The position numbers and the translations under genes were made by a program. Source: an uncultured Atopobiaceae bacterium (GTDB lineage Bacteria; Actinomycetota; Coriobacteriia; Coriobacteriales; Atopobiaceae). Taken from it: 12,107 nt of DNA. This document shows, piece by piece, positions 7,691-12,107 of this stretch (position 1 is the stretch's first letter; every line of letters starts with the position of its first letter). The notes beneath the pieces are model-generated. The model saw only the letters and a list, made by a program, of their open reading frames with translations. It did not search any database and was not told where the DNA came from. The DNA is taken from assembly GCA_947581665.1 (NCBI GenBank), contig CANPVI010000029.1, positions 1-12,107 of the forward strand, given 5' to 3'.

Positions 7691-8748
7691 GCGATCCCCG
7701 CGCCACACAGGGCGGCTATTGGCAGCCGAGGGAGGGCAATCCCTATCTCCACCTCGAGGGCGATGCCCTTGAGGTGGAGGATGATCGGGACGAATCGCCC
7801 CAGCCCTCGCTCGAGGAAACTCGTATGGCCACCGCAGCGCCCCTGCCCGTTCCCACCATGCACAGGCCTAAGGCGCGCGAGCTGCCGCGCCGCTCCTCTC
7901 CCTATGCCGACGCACGTCCGAACGCGCGCCCGGACGCATACTCCGACGCGCTCGCCCAGGGCGCGGATCGTGGTTCCGCGCACCGGGATCGCCCCTCGGC
8001 CCCACCGATGACGAGTGCCCAGCGCTTGGCCGCGGCCGAGGCCGCTCGTGCGCGCCACGATGCGGCGGGGGCGTACGGCTACGGGTATCGGGAATCAATC
8101 CCCGCGCCCCAGCGGCCAAGCGCCGCGCAGGCGCCCCGTGCGAGGCAGGCGGTCCCCGCGAGGAAGCTCCGCTTCTGGAAGTGGTATCGCACCCTGCCCA
8201 TCCTCGTCATGCTCGTGGCGGCGGCCGCGTCGGCGGCGGTGAACTACGGGCTCTTCGGCATCCGCGAGTGGCTCTACCCGATCCACTACGAGAGCGCGAT
8301 CGAGGACGCCGCGGAACAGTGGGGGGTCGATCCCCTGCTCGTGGCGTCCATCATCCGCACTGAATCCGGCTGGAACGCCGATGCCATCTCCAAGGCGGGC
8401 GCCGTGGGGCTCATGCAGCTCATGCCCGAGACGGCGCAGGAGCTCGCGGACCGCGGCCTCGTGGATCCGAGCGCCTTCAGCCCGCAAAACCTCCAGGATC
8501 CCGCGACCAACATCGCCTACGGCACGGCCTACCTCGCCTATTGCCTCCAAAACACCGATGGGCTCGATCAGGCGATCGCCGCCTACAACGCGGGGCTCGG
8601 CGCTGCGCAACAGTGGGCCTCCGAGCCCTCGGCCTTCGAGGACGCGATCAAGTACCCCGAAACCACGAGCTATCTCGAGCGCGTGCAGAGCGCGCTCGCG
8701 AACTACCTCAGGATCTATCCCGACGGCATCGGAGAGGGGCACAAGTGA
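7687..8748 (+). CDS. Membrane-anchored lytic murein transglycosylase (Slt/GH23 type)
   Basis: Predicted to cleave peptidoglycan glycan strands with formation of 1,6-anhydro-muramyl ends, outside the membrane. The GTG start at 7687 overlaps the coaE stop as GTGA, with GGGAGG ten bases upstream, and gives 353 residues. Residues 1-165 are low-complexity (Ala, Arg, Pro, Asp) and probably disordered. A basic, aromatic stretch, KLRFWKWYR (160-168), precedes one membrane helix (about 169-189), so the N-terminal part should be cytoplasmic. The Slt fold follows: catalytic Glu226 in RTESGWN, GLMQLMP (241-247), AYNAG (299-303) and ETTSYLERV (325-333). There is no LysM or other wall-binding domain. The long cytoplasmic arm is unusual for this enzyme class; its role is unknown. 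uvrB begins inside the stop codon of this gene, again as GTGA. Confidence 0.9.
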   Translation: MSDPRATQGGYWQPREGNPYLHLEGDALEVEDDRDESPQPSLEETRMATAAPLPVPTMHRPKARELPRRSSPYADARPNARPDAYSDALAQGADRGSAHRDRPSAPPMTSAQRLAAAEAARARHDAAGAYGYGYRESIPAPQRPSAAQAPRARQAVPARKLRFWKWYRTLPILVMLVAAAASAAVNYGLFGIREWLYPIHYESAIEDAAEQWGVDPLLVASIIRTESGWNADAISKAGAVGLMQLMPETAQELADRGLVDPSAFSPQNLQDPATNIAYGTAYLAYCLQNTDGLDQAIAAYNAGLGAAQQWASEPSAFEDAIKYPETTSYLERVQSALANYLRIYPDGIGEGHK

Positions 8749-10979
8749 AGCGTCACGGTGAGAACCCCGAGGCCTTCACGCCCGAGGAGGCGGCGCGGCG
8801 CGGCATCAGGCCCACCGAGCGCCTCGGCGGGGCCCTCAAGCGCTTCGGCATCGAGGGCGAGGGGGAGCCGCTCAAGGTGGTTTCGCCCTTCGAGCCGGCG
8901 GGCGACCAGCCCCAGGCCATCGAGAGGCTCAGCCAAGGCGTGGAGGACGGCCTTCGCTACCAGACGCTCATGGGCGTGACCGGCTCCGGCAAGACCTACG
9001 CCATGGCGAAGGTCATCGAGGCCGTGAACCGTCCCGCGCTCATCCTCGAGCCGAACAAGACCCTCGCCGCGCAGGTGGCGGCCGAGATGCGCGAGCTCTT
9101 CCCGGAAAGCTCGGTCGTCTACTTCGTCTCGTACTACGACTACTACCAGCCCGAGGCCTACGTGCCGGCCTCGGACACCTACATCGAGAAGGACGCCTCC
9201 ATCAACGAGGAGGTGGAGAAGCTCCGCCACCAGGCCACGACCTCGCTCCTCACGCGCCGCGACGTGATCGTGGTGGCGAGCGTCTCCTGCATCTACGGCA
9301 TCGGCAGCCCGCAGGACTACGCCGGGCTCGCGCCGAACGTGGCGAAGGACACGCCGCTCGAGCGCGACGACTTCGTGCGCGACCTCCTCGCGGTGCAGTA
9401 CGACCGCAACGACCTCGACCTCTCGCGCGGGACGTTTCGCGTGCGGGGCGACGCGGTGGACGTGTTCCCGCCCTACGCCGAGCACCCGGTGCGCGTGGAG
9501 TTCTTCGGCGACGAGGTGGAGCGCATCGCCGAGATCGACCAGCTCGACGGCGAGATCCTGCGCGAATTCGACGCCATCCCCATCTGGCCCGCCTCGCACT
9601 ACGTGATGGAGCGCCCGAAGGTCTCGCATGCCCTCGAGACGATCAAGGCTGAGCTCGACGAGCGCGTGGCCTCGCTCGAGGCCGATAACCGCCTCCTCGA
9701 GGCGCAGCGCCTCTCGCAGCGCACGGCCTACGACCTCGAGATGCTCGGCACCATGGGCTTCTGCTCCGGCATCGAGAACTACTCGCGCCACCTCGACGGG
9801 CGCGCGCCGGGCGAGCCGCCCTACACGCTCCTCGACTACTTCCCGGCGGACATGCTCTGCATCATCGACGAGAGCCACGTGACGGTGCCGCAGGTCCGCG
9901 GCATGTACGAGGGCGACCGCTCGCGCAAGGTGACGCTGGTGGAGCACGGGTTCCGCCTGCCCTCGGCGCTCGACAACCGCCCGCTTCGCTTCGACGAGTT
10001 CGAGGAGCGCATCCCGCAGTTCATCTATGTCTCCGCCACGCCGGGCGACTACGAGCTCGCGGTCTCGGAGAAGGACGTGGAGATGGTCATCCGCCCGACC
10101 GGCCTCCTCGACCCCGAGGTCTCGGTGCGGCCGGTGCGCGGGCAGATCGACGACCTCACGGAGGAGATTTCTGCGCGTGTGGCGAAGAAGGAGCGCGTGC
10201 TCGTGACGACGCTCACGAAGCGCATGGCCGAGGACCTCACCGACCACCTCCTCGACCAGGGCGTGCGCGTGAACTACATGCACTCCGACACGGCGACGCT
10301 CGATCGGGTGGACATCGTGCGCGACCTGCGCACGGGAAAGATCGACGTCCTCGTGGGGATCAACCTCCTTCGCGAGGGCCTTGACCTGCCGGAAGTCTCG
10401 CTTGTGGCCATCCTCGACGCCGACCAGGAGGGCTTCCTCAGGAACCGCCGCTCGCTCATCCAGACGATGGGGCGCGCCGCGAGAAACGCGCACGGCAAGG
10501 TGATCATGTACGCGGACCGCGTGACGGACTCCATGCGCGAGGCCATCGACGAGACGAACCGGCGTCGCCGCCTGCAGGAGGCCTTCAACGCCGAGCACGG
10601 CATCGTCCCGAAGACCGTGCACAAGGCCATCAACGACATCTCCGGGTTCATCGAGGACGCCGCCGACGTGCACCGCCGGGACGAGAAGCTCCAGCAGATG
10701 GAGCCCACGACGGCGGAGAAGATCGCGCAGGAGCTCTCCGAGCTGCCGAAGGAGGAGACGCAGCGCGTGCTCCAGGCGCTCTCCGACGAGATGGAGGAGG
10801 CCTCGCGCGCGATGGACTTCGAGCGCGCCGCCACCATCCGCGACCAGATCGTGGAGATACGCGCCAAGCTCGAGGGCACGCCCGAGGACGAGGTGATGAA
10901 TCGCCTCCGCGCCTCAGCTCGTGCGGGAAGCGCGCACGCCACGCGCCGTCGCCCGCGCAAGCGCCGTACGAAGGGCTAG
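8745..10979 (+). CDS. uvrB: UvrABC excision nuclease subunit B
   Basis: ATP-dependent damage-verifying helicase-like subunit of nucleotide excision repair; it receives the lesion from UvrA and recruits UvrC. The product has 744 residues. Motifs in order: Walker A GVTGSGKT (77-84), the beta-hairpin region YYDYYQPEAYVPASDTYIEKD (130-150), DESH (375-378), SATPG (430-434), QTMGRAARN (573-581), and a C-terminal UVR domain (about 680-712) that should bind UvrC. The Walker A Lys is residue 83, against 45 in E. coli, so there is an extra N-terminal segment of about 38 residues. A basic tail ending RRRPRKRRTKG follows the UVR domain. GTG at 8745 overlaps the transglycosylase stop as GTGA and has GAGGGG five bases upstream, which supports the extended start; no in-frame ATG fits better. 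Coupling to wall and CoA genes suggests constitutive expression besides any damage response. I saw no LexA box. Confidence 0.97.
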   Translation: MKRHGENPEAFTPEEAARRGIRPTERLGGALKRFGIEGEGEPLKVVSPFEPAGDQPQAIERLSQGVEDGLRYQTLMGVTGSGKTYAMAKVIEAVNRPALILEPNKTLAAQVAAEMRELFPESSVVYFVSYYDYYQPEAYVPASDTYIEKDASINEEVEKLRHQATTSLLTRRDVIVVASVSCIYGIGSPQDYAGLAPNVAKDTPLERDDFVRDLLAVQYDRNDLDLSRGTFRVRGDAVDVFPPYAEHPVRVEFFGDEVERIAEIDQLDGEILREFDAIPIWPASHYVMERPKVSHALETIKAELDERVASLEADNRLLEAQRLSQRTAYDLEMLGTMGFCSGIENYSRHLDGRAPGEPPYTLLDYFPADMLCIIDESHVTVPQVRGMYEGDRSRKVTLVEHGFRLPSALDNRPLRFDEFEERIPQFIYVSATPGDYELAVSEKDVEMVIRPTGLLDPEVSVRPVRGQIDDLTEEISARVAKKERVLVTTLTKRMAEDLTDHLLDQGVRVNYMHSDTATLDRVDIVRDLRTGKIDVLVGINLLREGLDLPEVSLVAILDADQEGFLRNRRSLIQTMGRAARNAHGKVIMYADRVTDSMREAIDETNRRRRLQEAFNAEHGIVPKTVHKAINDISGFIEDAADVHRRDEKLQQMEPTTAEKIAQELSELPKEETQRVLQALSDEMEEASRAMDFERAATIRDQIVEIRAKLEGTPEDEVMNRLRASARAGSAHATRRRPRKRRTKG

Positions 10980-11051
10980 GTGAGGGGCCTCGCGCGCTAG
11001 CATGGGAGCGTGTCACGTTCGCATCCGCCAGCCGCTCGCCTTGGAGGGGCC

Positions 11052-11525
11052 ATGCCTTCGCCCGATGCCTCGCTCTTCAAGTCCGAACTCGTCTTCTTCG
11101 ACCTCGAGGCCGATGACGCTCCGGGACTTTTCGACGCCCTCTACGAGCGGCTTTCTCCCATGGGCTACGTGAAGGGGAGCTGGCCGGAGGCCATCAAGGA
11201 GCGTGAGGCGAACTACCCGACGGGCCTCGTCACGCCGGGCGCGCCGATCGCCATTCCGCACGTGGACCCCGAGCACATCGAGCGGCCCTACATCGCCGTG
11301 GTGAAGCCGCCGCGTCCCGTGACCTTCGAATTCATGGCCGGCATGGGCGATCCCGTGGCCGCCGAGCTCGTCATCAACCTCGGCATCACGCGCGAGGGAG
11401 GCCAAGTGCAGGTGCTCCAGGCGCTGATGGATCTTTTCGGCGACGCCGAAGCGGTGGCCGACATAATGGCCCAAACGACCGGGGAGGGCATGGTCTCGGC
11501 CATCGTGAGCCGATTCGGCGGGTAA
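11052..11525 (+). CDS. PTS sugar transporter EIIA, galactitol (GatA) type
   Basis: Cytoplasmic phosphocarrier of the phosphoenolpyruvate:sugar phosphotransferase system; it accepts phosphate from HPr and passes it to IIB. The 157-residue product follows E. coli GatA along its length: SWPEAIKEREANYPTG matches TWPQALIAREAEFPTG, and His70 in IAIPHVD is the phosphorylation site. ELVINLGI and the C-terminal VLQALMDLF segment fit the fold. ATG at 11052 has GGAGG four bases upstream. GTG at 11010 would add 14 residues but has only a poorly placed site. The gene starts 72 bp after uvrB; GCTAG/CTAGC arms (10975-11001) lie between them, without a T-run or clear promoter. The partner is the IIB gene 85 nt downstream. 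The sugar cannot be read from this sequence; GatA-like proteins also serve other polyols and pentoses. Confidence 0.87.
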   Translation: MPSPDASLFKSELVFFDLEADDAPGLFDALYERLSPMGYVKGSWPEAIKEREANYPTGLVTPGAPIAIPHVDPEHIERPYIAVVKPPRPVTFEFMAGMGDPVAAELVINLGITREGGQVQVLQALMDLFGDAEAVADIMAQTTGEGMVSAIVSRFGG

Positions 11526-11610
11526 GCTCTGAAACGAGAACATCTGGCGTTTCTCATTTTCTGGGGGCGGCACGGGGCGCCGTCCCACGCACGAACCAAA
11601 GGGGGAGTTC
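11526..11610 (+). promoter_or_regulatory. Two possible stem-loops between the PTS IIA and IIB genes
   Basis: First: GAAACG (11531-11536) pairs with CGTTTC (11548-11553) over an 11-nt loop and is followed by TCATTTT, like a weak terminator. Second: GGG+CGGC (11565-11571) pairs with GCCG+CCC (11579-11586) with T11583 bulged and a 7-nt loop. They could lower read-through or protect the downstream message, so that IIA and IIB are made in unequal amounts. The IIB ribosome binding site AAAGGGGGAG follows them. These are visual pairings; no folding energy was computed. Confidence 0.3.
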
Positions 11611-11895
11611 ATGGCCGCGAAGATCATCGTCGCCTGCGGGTCGGGCATCGCCACCTCGCAAACCGTCGCCAACAAGGTGTCCAAGCTGCTGAAGGATCGC
11701 GGCGTCGATGCCGACGTCGAGGCCGTGGACATCCACTCCCTGAAGCACTACATCAAGAGCGCCGACGCCTACATCTCCGTGGTGAAGGTCACCGAGGACT
11801 ACGGCATCCCCGTCTTCAACGGCGTGGCGTTCCTCACGGGCATGGGCCAGGACGAGGAGCTCGACAAGCTCATCGACGCCGTGAAGGACCTGTAG
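11611..11895 (+). CDS. PTS sugar transporter EIIB, galactitol (GatB) type
   Basis: Cytoplasmic phosphocarrier that takes phosphate from IIA on a cysteine and gives it to the sugar held by the membrane subunit IIC. The 94 residues are the full family length. KIIVACGSGIATSQ (4-17) matches the GatB loop KIIVACGGAVATST, with phospho-accepting Cys9. GIPVFNGVAFLTGMG (about 66-80) matches the second conserved stretch of GatB. ATG at 11611 follows AAAGGGGGAG. No IIC gene lies between this stop and the window end 212 bp away, and a strong stem-loop follows, so the IIC partner is either further right or elsewhere. Codon use is like the neighbours, with no sign of recent transfer. Confidence 0.88.
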   Translation: MAAKIIVACGSGIATSQTVANKVSKLLKDRGVDADVEAVDIHSLKHYIKSADAYISVVKVTEDYGIPVFNGVAFLTGMGQDEELDKLIDAVKDL

Positions 11896-11921
11896 GGCAA
11901 CTTTTGCTGGAAAACGGCGAG

Positions 11922-12091
11922 GCCCGCAGGGATTTTGGGAGATGCGGGCGGCGCAGTTACTAGGGGAGACGGAGTGCGAGCTCCGTCTCCCGCTTCGTTA
12001 CTACGTCTCCGCGACTTTTCGAAGGCGAGACTGGTTCCACGCCGTTTGCGTGGAGGAAGCGCGCAGATGAGAGGGGATGCGCCAAGCGCGC
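11922..12091. other. Hairpin-rich noncoding stretch after the PTS genes
   Basis: Consecutive inverted repeats: GCCCGCA/TGCGGGC (11922-11949, 14-nt loop); a perfect 11-bp stem at 11964-11991; GTCTC/GAGAC with an inner CTT-TTCG-AAG cap (12005-12031); TCCACGC/GCGTGGA (12036-12054, 5-nt loop); and GCGCA/TGCGC (12061-12082). A 42-codon frame (ATG 11942 to TGA 12068-12070) crosses it, but its ribosome binding site is badly placed and the product resembles nothing I know. Options are a compound terminator, a structured leader of the next gene, or a small RNA. I do not recognise a known riboswitch, tRNA, SRP RNA or RNase P RNA. Confidence 0.4.
11964..11991 (+). terminator. Perfect 11-bp stem-loop, candidate terminator of the PTS genes
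   Basis: GGGAGACGGAG (11964-11974) and CTCCGTCTCCC (11981-11991) are exact complements around the loop TGCGAG. It lies 68 bp after the IIB stop. There is no T-run after it (GCTTCGTTACTA follows), so classical Rho-independent termination is uncertain; T-poor hairpins are common in high-GC actinobacteria. Its symmetry would also let it work on the other strand. Confidence 0.45.
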
Positions 12092-12097
12092 TATACT
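12092..12097 (+). promoter_or_regulatory. Possible -10 element at the right edge
   Basis: TATACT matches the -10 consensus at five of six positions and sits ten bases from the window end. No acceptable -35 hexamer is found 16-18 bp upstream (TGAGAG at best), and there is no extended TGN. It may serve a gene starting just beyond the window. Confidence 0.25.
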
Positions 12098-12107
12098 TGA
12101 ACCCGAA

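Noticed and set aside
8715..10673. 652-residue - strand frame opposite uvrB
   Set aside because: Same composition artefact; no family motif, and uvrB is certain.
11942..12070. 42-codon frame after the IIB gene
   Set aside because: The purine-rich GGGAG directly touches the ATG, the frame passes through the strongest stem-loops, and the product has no recognisable feature.
12059..12107. Possible tRNA or SRP RNA at the right end (TTGAACCC, GGAGGAAGC strings)
   Set aside because: No acceptor or T-arm pairing can be drawn on either strand and the SRP core sequence is absent.
1..12107. CRISPR array, insertion sequence, integrase, toxin-antitoxin or phage genes
   Set aside because: No repeat-spacer pattern, transposase motif, terminal inverted repeats or composition break was seen; the window reads as ordinary chromosome.

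Overview
This window is a stretch of housekeeping chromosome from a high-GC Gram-positive bacterium. The actinobacterial signs are very high GC with C/G at third codon positions, a ribosomal protein S1 with only four S1 domains, frequent GTG/TTG starts, and a DNA polymerase I without proofreading residues. The combination of peptidase T with a galactitol-type PTS IIA/IIB pair suggests the class Coriobacteriia (Olsenella/Collinsella-like). That placement is inference from gene content and protein style, not from a marker comparison.

Left part (1-4259): the 3' portion of polA enters from the left edge on the + strand. It faces a convergent gene on the - strand for an Nramp-family divalent metal transporter (2334-3641), only 39 bp away. 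A 120-bp divergent gap then leads to rnhA (ribonuclease HI, + strand), so polA and rnhA flank the transporter gene.

Middle (4260-10979): five + strand genes run close together: rpsA, pepT, coaE, a membrane-anchored lytic transglycosylase, and uvrB. rpsA has the best promoter in the window (TTGAAA-18 bp-TATGCT at 4277-4306). Its leader of about 125 nt contains two small open frames running into the gene start and a hairpin over the Shine-Dalgarno sequence of a TTG start. Gaps are 35 nt (rpsA-pepT) and 17 nt (pepT-coaE). coaE/transglycosylase and transglycosylase/uvrB each overlap through GTGA, which points to translational coupling. The group mixes translation (S1), peptide use (PepT), coenzyme A synthesis (CoaE), wall remodelling and DNA repair (UvrB), so it looks like a growth-linked operon rather than one pathway.

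Right part (10980-12107): a GatA-like PTS IIA gene and a GatB-like PTS IIB gene, separated by 85 nt with two possible hairpins. No membrane IIC gene follows within the window. The last 212 bases hold no convincing gene but carry a run of stem-loops, one of them a perfect 11-bp stem, and end in a TATACT -10-like hexamer.

I found no clear new biological system. The points most worth checking are the rpsA leader, the metal transporter that keeps its metal-binding motifs but lacks usual proton-pathway residues, the hairpin-rich right end, and the IIA/IIB pair without a visible IIC.
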